A stretch of DNA of 64,000 nucleotides from Macrocybe gigantea. Taxonomy: Eukaryota > Basidiomycota > Agaricomycetes > Agaricales > Callistosporiaceae. The position numbers and the translations under genes were made by a program. The notes below the pieces were generated by a model that made no database searches, was not told the origin of the DNA, and was given only the letters and a program-made list of their open reading frames with translations. This document shows, in pieces, positions 33,251-43,869 of the stretch. The number at the start of each line of letters is the position of its first letter. Within the stretch, counting starts at the first letter, position 1. Location: contig SJRY01000065.1 in the NCBI GenBank assembly GCA_011319805.1, positions 1 to 64,000 of the forward strand, given 5' to 3'.

Positions 33251-36078
33251 ATGAGTGATGATCCACTCAATATTGTCAGCGGCAGTGGCCCACCACTGCT
33301 CAATCCACACCCCGGATGGCCTACTGCTGGCCTGTCCTGCTCTCCTGCTCTACCTTCTCCAGTCCAGGGGGGTGAGAGCCTCTTGTTCCAAGGTGGCGAT
33401 GGTCTCATAGACACTGACAATACCAACCCCTTTAATGCAGGTGGGCCTACCAGACCCTCTGCTCCTCCCTCTCTGTCAATCCTGTCCACCGAGGCAGCAT
33501 ATAACAACAATGCTATTGGCATCGTGATCTTCCCTGAAGGGGACTGGTTCCTTCACGGTGAAGCTAAGGCTACAGCTGAATCTCTCACCACCCTCAAGGC
33601 TTGGATCCTGAAGGTCAGCTCTTTCTCCATCTCTATCCCAGCAGGATATCAATATGCTATCGCTGAGGGCATTGTAACTTTGGTCAGCAGTGCCAGCGAT
33701 GTCAACATGTTCTCCATCTCTATGCTTGATAGGCCTCAGCATCCCCTCAGAAGGCATTTGCAAGAAATTGTCAATGCTCACCTCTCCTCTCATGGAAAAG
33801 CAACTCGGTTCGCCGACCCTCACACCTCTCCTTCTGGTACTGTATGCCCGGAAGACTCTCATTTGAACATGGGTGCTCACCCTCTGAGACCACCTCAGAA
33901 TCTGAACTGCCCTCCTCTGCCCCAACCGCGATGCTGCTTCTGAACCCCAGGTTGTGGACCGCTGATGAGTGCTCTGTGCCGCTGACCACCAATAAGTCCT
34001 AATTTGGTAATCCCACTCCCGCATTCGAAATCATACCACTACTTGGCCCCTCAGCATGATACTGCAGTCCAGCTGCTGACTTCTCGTTCAAGTACTTGGG
34101 ATGTCGACAACTCCATGAGGCTTCCATTCCAGGTCCCGGACACTTTGCCAAATGCATCGCACCCATACATTCCAGACATTCTGCGCTTCCTATACCGCCC
34201 AATCTGGTCAGGCAGTCTTATTCCTATATGCCTCCCCGATTCCCAGATCCCAATATGGCAAGACTACTATCATTTTCAGTATCACACCACCTCATGCCTT
34301 CCCGCATTCCTGACACTGCCTCTTCGAAACAAGGGATTTCAAGTGCACTACCGTTTCATTCACTCTTATTTCGAAATTCATGACTCATATTTCACTGATA
34401 CATTCTACATTCCTTAGATTATTTTCACGTTCCATTCTACAATACGTGGCACTGGCTTCGGGATGTTCTTTTATCTACTGTTTCACCTTTTATGTTCAGA
34501 TTTCGAACAGACTTACATCTTCCCGATGTTTCAGCTACTAAATGATCCTTTCGAAATTATACGATATGTTCTCTCATTTGGTTTCAACTTCACTGGTTAT
34601 TCCAATACTCGAAATCTTCTCATCTATAAAAACCCATGTACTTGGCATTTGTAACAACATAGAAAAAGTTACCGTCTCAGTCCTTCAGCAGTCTCGCAGT
34701 CTACAATTCATGTAGAGTCCTTGTGTTATCCAATCCCAAAGTATCGCGCTCGTATGGAGCCACAGTACTTAGTCTCGAAATCAGTGTCCCTGGCTTTACA
34801 CGGAAGTCACTATCATCGAAACCCTTCCAAAACCCTCACCGAAGCCCTCGATATCGCACAGGAACTCAGCTAAGTCTAACCACCTTGTTTCGAAAACCCC
34901 GAAATCTGCTCAAAACCATCCATAATCACTCTGTTCCATTCTCCCCCCTTCACTCTACAGTCCCTCAGGTTACTCTGTGACATGAACAGCTCATAGTTTA
35001 TACAGCCTCAGATAGGGACTGACGCTTCCTTCATTCCACCTTGTTGGTTTGTAGGTTAGTGCTTCCTGATAGTTATCACCGCCACCTCCTGTCAATAGAG
35101 CTACTCGCCCTGCTGCTGGCAAGCGCTCATATGCACAAGCCTTGGCCCAACCAGCCAACACCCCCGCTGAAGCTATTGTAGCCTTGGCAAAGACCTTCCA
35201 CACCTCCCCGCAGAGAAGATCATCTCCTTGCAAAAGGAAGCAACTGGAGAGTCTTCTGGACCACACAAGAAAAGGCAAAGTCCACCTCTCATGGTCCATC
35301 CTGACATAATGTCAGGGTGACCTTTACTTTCCCTGCAGACAACAGTTCCATTGCTGCCAGAACTCTTCTCTCTGCCTTCAATCGAGGGCTGACTGCTGGG
35401 AAATCCTAGATTTGATGTGAATCCATCCAAGACCACTCCGCCTCCTTGTTCTCTTGCTTGATGATGAAGGTGGCATCACCCAAGGACCTCGGCATTCTGT
35501 GGGAGGCCACTCTCTAATGTGCTCCGGCTGGTTCTACCATTGAGCTCACTATTCCTACGAGTGTTTCCTACGTGAAACTGCTCAACGTACCATACTTCAA
35601 TGCCGATGGAAGTGTCATCACTGCCCAGCAAGCTTATGAGATTCTCCGAGACTCTTCATTCTCAGATCTCATGACTCTCATTGGAGTTCCATGCATCATG
35701 CACAACTCTAAGAACTCTGATACTGTGACTGTTTGGTTCAATATCGAGGACATGTCAACTGGCCAGAATGTCAAGGCTCTGGACAATTGTACTGTTATGG
35801 TACAGAACTGGCGATGCTGCTTCTATGCTGCAGTCCTGAGTGAGAACACTGGGGACTTCAAGGTGCTCTGTGCAGGCCAGCCCTGCCCGCATGCTCCGAA
35901 GTGTCTTAGCTGCAGCAAAGACCACTCCACTGATGACCGGAAGTATGCCTTCTGGAAGAACCATTTTGATCCTGAATGGATCAAACAACACTATCAGCTG
36001 GTACATAATCGAGCATGGTCAAGTCCCAAACATTCTAAAGCCTCCCCACAGCATAATGTGGAGGCTGATGCATCATGA
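33251..36078 (+). pseudogene. LINE-c ORF1 (gag-like), split by a solo LTR
   Basis: ATG 33251 gives MSDDPLNIVSGSG, a Pro-rich start, then AAYNNNAIGIVIFPEGDWF. It is broken at 33962 by the solo LTR and resumes at 35083. The C-terminal part (35572-36078) is open: LLNVPYFNADGSVITAQQAY and NVKALDNCTVMVQNWRC. A zinc knuckle (CPHAPKCLSCSKDHS) follows. About 190 bases holding the first two knuckles are missing and replaced by 41 bases of Copia LTR (35833-35873). The stop TGA at 36076-36078 overlaps the ORF2 ATG. Confidence 0.8.
33963..35078. repeat. Solo LTR-like insertion of unknown family, 1116 bases
   Basis: It begins TGATGAG and ends TTATCA (TGAT/ATCA termini). It is flanked by CCGC at 33959-33962 and 35079-35082. 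Excising it with one CCGC restores ORF1 with exactly the spacing of the intact copy at 59813-59840. A TATA-like TCTATAAAAACC lies at about 34623. TTCGAAA-type motifs recur. No coding potential. No partner element is in the window. Confidence 0.75.
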
Positions 36079-39000
36079 GTGACACCTCCAGTGGATCAGC
36101 CCTGGCTATCGTCCCTGGATCAGGTGGGCGCTTATTAATTTCTTCATTTCATATTTTCTCTCAAAATATAAATAGGAAATATGTACATATAGACGTCCTC
36201 CTCTCCACTCTTGGAGAGGACTATGATATCTTGTTTCTCCAAGAACCTGCTTGGAACCTGCTAAGACAAGCCCCATCAGCGCACAGCACTGACAGTGAGC
36301 CAGTAATCGGAGATCCTAGTCATCCTGACTGGACTTGCATTGTTCACCACTCATCATATGAGGATCCTCCTCATGTGATGGCATATATCTACAACTGCTT
36401 ATCTCAGCTGTACCCCTCCCTTCGATGCAATCTTGTTGATAGTTGCGATCTGATGATTATCAGCTTCTCTACTCCGGGGGAGCCTCTATTCCTTGCAAAC
36501 ACCTACTCTGATGTAGACAGAAGCGCTATTCATTCACTGCATGAGTGTGCTGAAAGACCTGACTTCCCCAACCTATCTTATCTAGGAGGGGATTTCAATT
36601 GTCATTATGAACTCTGGGATGGAGTCCATATCTCACAGCATACATTTTTTTTTTTTTTTAAATCAACAATTTATATAGTGGTGCATGATGGCAGTCTGCT
36701 TGTAAATACACGCCGGTACCTACTATAAATACGACGAGTCTGATCCAAACCAGACTGAAGGAAGATACATAGAGGGCTGCACTGCCCTGCTCTCTCGTGC
36801 CTGCGCTCGAGCTACACGACTCGAGCTCATGCGTACTCACTTGCTAGAGCCCCGTCCCCCAGCCCCGAAGGGCCGGATGTGGTCAGTTCCACGTAAAAGG
36901 TCCAAAAGGACCTATAACGGATGCTGTCGCGAAGTTTGCGGTTCGCATAGTGCTCGATCAGCGCTTCGGTCGCTGGTCCTGCTGCTTTAGAATTGCCTAG
37001 ATTGCCCCGGGCAATCTCCGCTACAGAACGGCAGTCACCCGCTGCCTGGATCCGGGATAAAAGCTCCTGCTGCCTTGTTGGACGCGAGATACTTAATAAA
37101 CCAGTGACGCACAAATGCATCGAACTGGCGTTCAGTTGGCCTGTGCTAGTTGCGGCACTGAGTCATGACGTGGACGGAGTCTTCGGGCCCTCGTCCACAA
37201 GAGCATAAGTCGCTCTCCACAAAATTAAACCGTGCCCGATACGCATTGATCGGGGCATGGCCGCATGCAAGTTGTGCACAGCGAGCATAAAGCCATTGTC
37301 TGTCACCAGCTTCATGAAGCCCATTCTCTTCCGAGAGGGTCGTTCATAGGAATTTGGCTTTCCTGCTTCATGAAAACGAAACGTGGAAGCACCAATATAT
37401 TTCTTGTTCCCAGAATTCTGGAACCAAGTGTTATGCATATCATCATCAGCCTCCTTTTGAAGGCCGTCGGTGGTAAAGAGGGGATGGATCCCCAGGGGGA
37501 CGTCGAGGCTCCGAGCAAACTCGTGAGCTTCGGCTTGTATTGTCCACTTCCATTTAGAAGGGACATGCCAGAAGTCAATCCAGCACTGCTCAGTTTCTGA
37601 GAGCCAAGCTTTCAATGATCTGCACAGTGCAATAGAATGCGACTGCACAGAGTGAGGGTTACAATCGATGATGCGATTGATTGCATTCATCGAGTCCAAA
37701 AAACACACAACAGAATTAACTCCATCTTGTGCGATAGCCTTTTGGATCGCCATTCGCAATCCAATAAGCTCAGCATCGTCGCTCGTTGCTTTGCCAACCA
37801 GCTGACGAATTTCAGAGACCAGTCTGCCCTCACGATACATATGTGAAGCGGCAACAGACTGCTTGAAGGGCACTTCCACTTTTGTGGGCATGGAGCCATC
37901 ACTACTCACATAAGAGCAATCATGCTGGATCGAACACTGAACAAGTGTCTGATCCAGCAAAGCACGATAAGCTTTTACCGATCCTCATCTCGGCCAAGTC
38001 TCACAGCATACATGAGGAGAGATGTTGTGTAATGCAGCACTCGACCTTGGTCTCAATGGACAGAGCCATCCAACCATGGCCCGACCTTTATTTCACATAA
38101 TGTGGAGCTGCGGCCCTCAGTTATCGATTTGATGTTCACTCCTGTTGATGGAGTGGGGGTGGCACTGGTCATTCGTGATGACCTGAGATTGACTTCAGAC
38201 CACTGTCCGTTGTCTCTTCCCTAGATATCCCATTGCTGGACCTTTCCAATCCACGCCGGACTCTTCCAAAGGACAGTGTGCCTGAGTTTATCTCTGACAT
38301 TGCTGGTGATTTGCTCGGTATGAACTTGGTGCCAATCGAGTCACCAGATAATTTGGAAAGTGTCCTCCAGACTCTCTCCAGATTAGTTGACCATGCGTGG
38401 GACCTCTATTCTAAGGAGTGCAAGCTATCGAAATGGAGCAAAGGCTGGTGGAATCAGCACTGTTCTAAACTTTGGACACCTTCAGGCAGACCTGGTCTGA
38501 AGGTGACCACTGCATCTGGTAATGAGCTATTAAAGATGCCAAACGCATCTTCTTTGATCAGCGAATCAAGGAAGTTGCTGAAAAATCACGACATCCATGG
38601 GATCTAGCTGCATGGACGAAGCAAAGACCACTCCTGGCCTACAAGGCCATCTCCTTTTGGGGACAGCCTTGTAACTCTATCAAGTCGTTGTGGAATGCGC
38701 TCGACAAATCCTATAATGCTGTGTCTGACAGGCCAGTTAATCTGGATAAGCTCGATGAGCTCGAGCCTCATCCAATTCAGAACTGGGTCCCGTTCTCTGC
38801 TGCAGAACTCCGAGAGTCCTTGGAGCCCTGTAGCAAACCTCTGCCCCAGGACCGGATCATCTGTCTTGGGGCCATGTTAAGCAGCTCGTGAAATTCCCTC
38901 ATCTGGCTGATTTCATCCTGAACATTGCTAATGCATGTTTGGAACTGGGCCATTGGCCCTCTTACTTTAAGCAGAGCCTGTTGGTGATCATTCCGAAACC

Positions 39001-40846
39001 TGGCAAACCTGCATACGATACTCCAAAGGCCTTTCGCCCGATTGTGCTTTTTGAATACTCTCAGTAAACTCGTCGAGAAAATGCTAGCATGGCGTATGCA
39101 ATACAAAGTGACTAAGTTTGCTGTCTTCAACCTGAAGCAGTTCGGTGGCATCCAACAAAACTCCATGGAGGATGCGGGTGTCTTCCTAACCCATATTATC
39201 TGGCAAGGCTGGCTAAAGGGCCTCAAAACGAGTGTCATTGCTTTCAATGTGGCTCAATACTTTCCTTCACTCAACCATCGTATGTTAGTGAGGATACTAC
39301 AGCATAGAGGCTTTGCATGTCAAGTGTCAAAGTTCTTTGAATCCTACCTCATTGGGCACAAGACTTCTACACCTGGTGTAGTGCCGTCTCGCCAGAGTTT
39401 GATGCTGACGTTGGTATCGGCCAAGGCTCTGCTCTATCTCCAGTACTGTCGGCCTTGTATTTGGCACCAGTACTCAAAATATACCAGAAGGTTGACAATA
39501 TGCCGACCATCATGTCATTAGTGGACAATGGGCTAATTATTGCTCAGTCCAAATCCATCCCGGACAATGTTCCGAAACTTCAGAGGGCATATGCGTCAGT
39601 GCACAACCTCTTTACGGACTTTGGTCTTGTTATCAAACACAACAAAACTGAACTGCAGCATTTCTCATGCAATAGCAAGGATCCCGTCCTTCTATTGACT
39701 TGGGTTTTGCCCTGTTCACAGGCAACACTCCCTTACAGCCCAAGGACGTTTGGAGATACCTTGGGTTCTTCCTGGATACGCGCCTATCCTTTAAGGAGCA
39801 CATCTGTTTCTATGCAACAAAAGCACTGACTACTGCCAGGGCTTTCCAGATGTTGGGCAACTCTGTGTAAGGTTTATCCCCTCAACAGAAGCACATTCTC
39901 TACCTGTCATGCATGCATCCTATCGCAACATATGGCTATTTGCTATGGAACTTCAATGGCATGTGCAATGTCACACTGTTGAAGCAGTTACGCCAGATGC
40001 AGTGCAAGGCTTGCATTTGGATTAATGGTCAGTTCCGCACCACTCCGGAGGGGGCGGCTGAAATGATGGCCTGTGTTGAGCCAATCGCCGGGTTCATCAA
40101 GCATTTGAAGGTCGGGTCCTCTGCCCGCCTCGCCAACTCCACCTGAGGCATGCCCTCAGGTTTTGACCACCCACCACTGCATTCTATTGCACTGTGCACC
40201 TCATTGCATGCTTGGTTTACCCAATCCGAGCTGCACAGGATTACATTCTGGCATGTCCCTTCCTCTTGGAAGTGGGCTATTTAAGTCGAAGCGCACGAGT
40301 CAGCATGTGGCCTCGACATCCCTCAGGGACTTCGTCCCTTGTATACCACAGACGCACTCTGGAAGGAGGCAGATGATGAGATGCACACCTCTTGGTTCCA
40401 TGAATCTGGAATCAAGAAATATATTGGCGCTTCTACGTTTCGATCTATGACACTGGGAACCTGAATCCTATAAGCGCCCGCTTCATAAAAGAACGGGTTT
40501 CATGAAGTTGGTGACAGGCAATGAGCTATTTGCTCACTGCTGTCATGTCGCATGCGGACACGTGCCGATCAATGCGTATCGAGTGCAGTTCAATTTTGTC
40601 GAGAGCGATGAATGCTCTTGCAGATGTGGGCCTGAGGACTCCATCCACATTATGACTCTGTGCCATAACTGGGACAGACCAACCGAATGCCAGTATGACA
40701 CCTTTATGCGTTCCTGGTTCATTAAGTACCTAACATCTAATAAGGCAGCGGTGCTTTTATCCTGGATCCGGGGGCAGGTAACTGCCTCTTTACAGCGGGG
40801 GATACTTAGGGTTATGGCTCCTTGCAGGGCCTTTGCATGGAAGTAA
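36075..40846 (+). pseudogene. LINE-c ORF2: endonuclease, reverse transcriptase, RNase H
   Basis: Endonuclease motifs: FSQNINRKYVH, FLQEPAWN, YLGGDFNCHYELWDG (36150-36630), then VIDLMFTP after the nested LINE. RT region: DKSYNAVSDRPVNLDKL, YFKQSLLVIIPKPGKPAYDT (about 38970), QFGGIQQNSMEDAGVFLTHI (about 39140) and the active-site region MSLVDNGLIIAQS (about 39516), where family members read FIDD. RNase H: only the end remains (40163-40846) because about 570 bases, including the catalytic core, are deleted. The C-terminal CSCRCGPEDSIHIMTLC is a Zn-binding tail. Multiple frameshifts. Confidence 0.85.
36646..37998 (-). mobile_element. 5'-truncated LINE insertion (copy d) with 15-base TSD
   Basis: Poly(T) at 36645-36659 marks the 3' end on the minus strand. 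The duplication TCTCACAGCATACAT stands at 36631-36645 and 37999-38013. It holds the RNase H region (37960-37163: SSDGSMPTKVEVPF, DDAELIGLRMAIQ, FLDSMNAINRI), with the C-terminal tail frame-shifted. It is inserted in the endonuclease domain of LINE-c. This is textbook target-primed reverse transcription with early 5' stop. Confidence 0.95.
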
Positions 40847-41209
40847 CCGCAGCTGGCCTTCGGGCTGGGAGACCCAGAGCATCAATTCAACATGGTGTTT
40901 TACGAAAGTGAATATCAAGCTTCATTGCAAGTCACAACTTTGCAATGCTTGTTTGTTATGGGCCCTTTTGGACCCCTTATGTGGAATTGACCACATCTGG
41001 CTCCTAGGAGCTGGGGAATGCAGGCCGAACAGGTGAGTCAGCATGAGCGTGAGCCTAAATGGTACAGGCATAGGCACGAGAGAACAGGGTTAGTGTGCCC
41101 TCCATATATATCCCCTCAGTCTGGTTTTATTCAGACTAGTTGTATTTATTATAGGTACTTTCTGTGTATTTACAAGCAGACTGCCTCCAAGCACCGCTTT
41201 ATAAATTGT

Positions 41210-41242
<33 letters not shown>

Positions 41243-42483
41243 TGATAAAGAACAGGCATTTCTGAGAGAGTTTGCCTTCACTACCACAGATGAACCTGCT
41301 GAGATCCTCAGCAAAAAAGCAGCACAACTCATTGCAGAACTTTTTCTAGAAGGAGAATATAGAATAAGCCCAGAAGAGCTGTGGTAAGACCAGAATCTTC
41401 TTGCCAAAGAAGAGGATGAACCTATCTACAAGAAAATGAAAGAAGAAAAAATGCAAGCCCAAGACTTCAGGTAATAGCAGATCAAGAACTATAATCACTG
41501 AATACAGGAAGAAGACATACTAATACAGAGAGGGCACAATGCATAGAGCATATGACAGAACCAATGAGAATGACACCAAAGTCAAGGATACACAGGAATG
41601 AAACATCAAACTCCTTCAGAGGACCAATCTGCTGAAGCACTGTATAAGGAGAGAATCACACCACCATGGTGAAAGTAAGCAGCAGTGACTAGGATGAATA
41701 CTATCAGAGGAAGCAAAAAGGATTACCAAAGACAAATAGACCAACAGACCCAGGAACAGGAGAACCAAGACTAAGAGAATGACAAAGAAACTCCCCAAAG
41801 GATGATGACAGAATACAAGGGAATCATTAACATTCTTTGACATTTGGTGAGGAAGATGAAACTCTACATAACTGCACATGGAGACCTGATAGACATACAG
41901 AAGATTGGAGCGGTCCTGTCCAGAATGACTGATAGACTAGGGCTCACTAGGTGTCAAAGAAGATTGACACTACTACCAACTAAAGTATATGGGCCAACTT
42001 TATAATTGAGATAGAGACATGATTCAGCAATATCATGTCACTGTCGTAAGCAGAAAGCAAACTATTCAATATCAGACAGGGAAACTGATCTATTGATGAA
42101 TTTCTGAATGAATTCATAGACATTGCAGGAAAGCAGGAATAACAGGAACAGCCCCTCGTTTCCCACTCAAGAGAGCTTAAACTGGAGGATAGCAGAAGTA
42201 GTACACTCAATCTCCACACTCCAACACAGATAGAGATGAATACATCAAAACAGTTTGAGCAATTGGACGAAACATTGATGAATACAGAAATGTAATAGAG
42301 AGAATTCACAAGCAATCAGTGCAAGCCTGGAAATCCAAGCTGAGGAGCAGGACAGGCAATGAAAGTCAACAAAGTACAAAGCAACAATTGCTTCAATTGC
42401 AATAAGCCAGGGCACCTCTCATGAAACTGCCCAGAATTGCAAAAGAGAGCAGCAAACATCACATGTTTCAACTATGGCTTGAA
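41243..42483 (+). pseudogene. Gypsy-2 gag fragment
   Basis: It matches 25388-26820 of Gypsy-2 (DKEQAFLREFAFTTTD to the second knuckle start, CFNYGLK) with deletions and many stops. It carries the same TGA as Gypsy-2 in the first knuckle (about 42420). It is joined to the LINE-c poly(A) on the left and the SINE-like repeat on the right. Confidence 0.85.
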
Positions 42484-43412
42484 GAGGGGCTGGTTGGCAT
42501 AGCAGTAAATGCAGTCAGATAGACCTGTGGATGTGGCAATCCATGAAGCTGCGGGTTCTAGTCCTGGAGGTGGCATCTTCAGGTTTGTATTCAGAAGTGT
42601 CCGGAGCTGGTTCCATGTGATGTGACAGGAAGTATCACGACCCTGTGACAGTTGTTCCCACGAGAGAGGTGACTTGGTCATGTGACTAAGCAACTGGCAT
42701 GTGACATAAGCTGGGTTATGTGTCATATATATGACTTACCCTACTATATAGGTCAAGTGTCACATGACCCTAACTCATGTGACTGGGTTTCCCTTGGCGT
42801 GGATGGCCTTGGGATGTAAGTGCCAGACAATGCCTTAATCTGGCAGACTACACGTGATCCCCAATCTTAAAAGATAGAGGCCGAAAGGATAAGGACCATA
42901 CCAGGAATTGGGCTGATAACCACCCGATGGCATTGAGCCAACAGGGTACCTGGTACCATGTGAGCTGCCTGAAGTAGGAGTCCATGGAGGTTAGTCACCA
43001 CAGTACATCACCTGCTTAAGTTGGTGGAAGTAGATCCAGACCCGTTCAGTAAGGGTAACCTTGCTGTGATATTGGATGCCAGTCTGGCAGGCACGTGGCA
43101 AGACAGAGACCTTAGACAGATGGGGATCCGTGCGCATGATGCATCTGTGAACCATCTGCTGGGGGACGGGAAGGCAGGACTGGGGGTCATGCCCTGACAC
43201 TGCTGGGCCATAGCAGGGCTGGACAGTCTCCAGTCCTTGGCTCGAGAGACCTAACTCCTCTGTCAGTGGTCCCTGGGATAATACACCCAGGTAACTGCTT
43301 AAGTTGAATCTGAAGTGTGAAACTCCTAGGTAATGGGCTGCCTCCATAGCACAATGGAGGGTCGGGCCTGAAGCTCAGGTAAGCCGCCTCTCCGCAAGGG
43401 GGGGCTAAACTT
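42484..43412 (+). repeat. SINE-like repeat with tRNA-type Pol III promoter, long copy
   Basis: The 5' end carries an A box TGGCATAGCAG (42495-42505), a perfect fit to TRGYNNARNNG. About 50 bases later comes a B box GGTTCTAGTCC (42554-42564), one base off GGTTCRANNCC. The first 80 bases are therefore tRNA-like. The remaining 850 bases have no ORF. Their last 460 bases recur at 32398-32861. The tail is GGGGCTAAACTT(C/T)A, without poly(A). It is long for a SINE, so it may be a composite. Confidence 0.65.
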
Positions 43413-43493
43413 CATTGCCGGAATTTGATGCTGATGTTGGTGTCGGCCAAGGCTCTGCTCTATCCCCAGTACTGTCAGCCCTGTATTTGGCAC
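43413..43493 (+). mobile_element. LINE RT fragment (copy e)
   Basis: Short piece matching LINE-c at about 39390-39470 (FDADVGVGQGSALSPVLSALYLA), cut by the Copia LTR that begins at 43494. Confidence 0.8.
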
Positions 43494-43869
43494 TGTTAGA
43501 AATGCCCCTCCTGTCCGGACTTGTGCATAGGACAGGACCCAGGCTATGCGCCTAGCAATGCACACAGCCTATAGCTGTGTGCGCAGCAATGCGCAGCCTG
43601 TGGCTGCGTCTGCAGCAATGCACAGCACAAGCTGTGCACGTAGTAATGCGCAGTAAATAGCTGTGTCTGCAGCAGTGCACAGCCTACAGCTGTGCCCGCA
43701 GCAATGCGCAGCCTTCTACACATATATATAGGTAGCACAGAGCGCCTTGAAGTCCCCAGTGTTCTCACTCAGGACTTCTAGGCAAGTACTTGTACATAAC
43801 TCAATTACTAGTGTTCTCACTCAGGACTTCTAGGTTCTAAGGCTCATCCAGAGTGTTCCCTGTGCTTAG
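43494..43869 (+). repeat. Copia-family LTR, plus orientation, 3' end replaced by LINE poly(T)
   Basis: It starts TGTTAGAAATGCC. U3 consists of imperfect repeats with GCAGCAATGCGCAG. TATATATA is near 43724, with GCACAGAGCGCC after it. It ends TGTGCTTAG where intact copies read GTGCCTAGTTTCAACA, so the last dozen bases were lost at the junction with LINE-f. Confidence 0.9.

Larger units (their letters stand above)
33058..41242 (+). mobile_element. Full-length-ended LINE (copy c), Tad/I-type, with nested insertions
   Basis: The 5' end ACCTCTTTCTGCAACGCCCA is shared with LINE-g at 46765, so it is probably the true terminus. The 3' end is 27 A at 41216-41242. Order is 5' UTR, ORF1, ORF2 with apurinic-type endonuclease, RT and RNase H, then 3' UTR. 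It is interrupted by a solo LTR (33963-35078) and a LINE insertion (36646-37998). The RNase H core is deleted at about 40165 and the RT active site reads VDN, so it is dead. The architecture with C-terminal RNase H fits the I/Tad1 group known in fungi. Left flank is LINE-b and right flank is Gypsy-2 gag, with no target duplication. Confidence 0.85.

Noticed and set aside
33048..41252. Target duplication around the full-length LINE-c
   Set aside because: The left flank is LINE-b and the right flank is Gypsy-2 gag; no shared sequence was found.
42484..42570. Functional tRNA gene
   Set aside because: Only the A and B boxes fit; no full cloverleaf or terminator follows, and the sequence continues as a repeat.
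43560..43740. Regular short repeats that could suggest a CRISPR array or satellite
   Set aside because: They are imperfect 29-30 base repeats inside the U3 of a Copia LTR, with the same array in four LTR copies and no unique spacers. The genome is eukaryotic.
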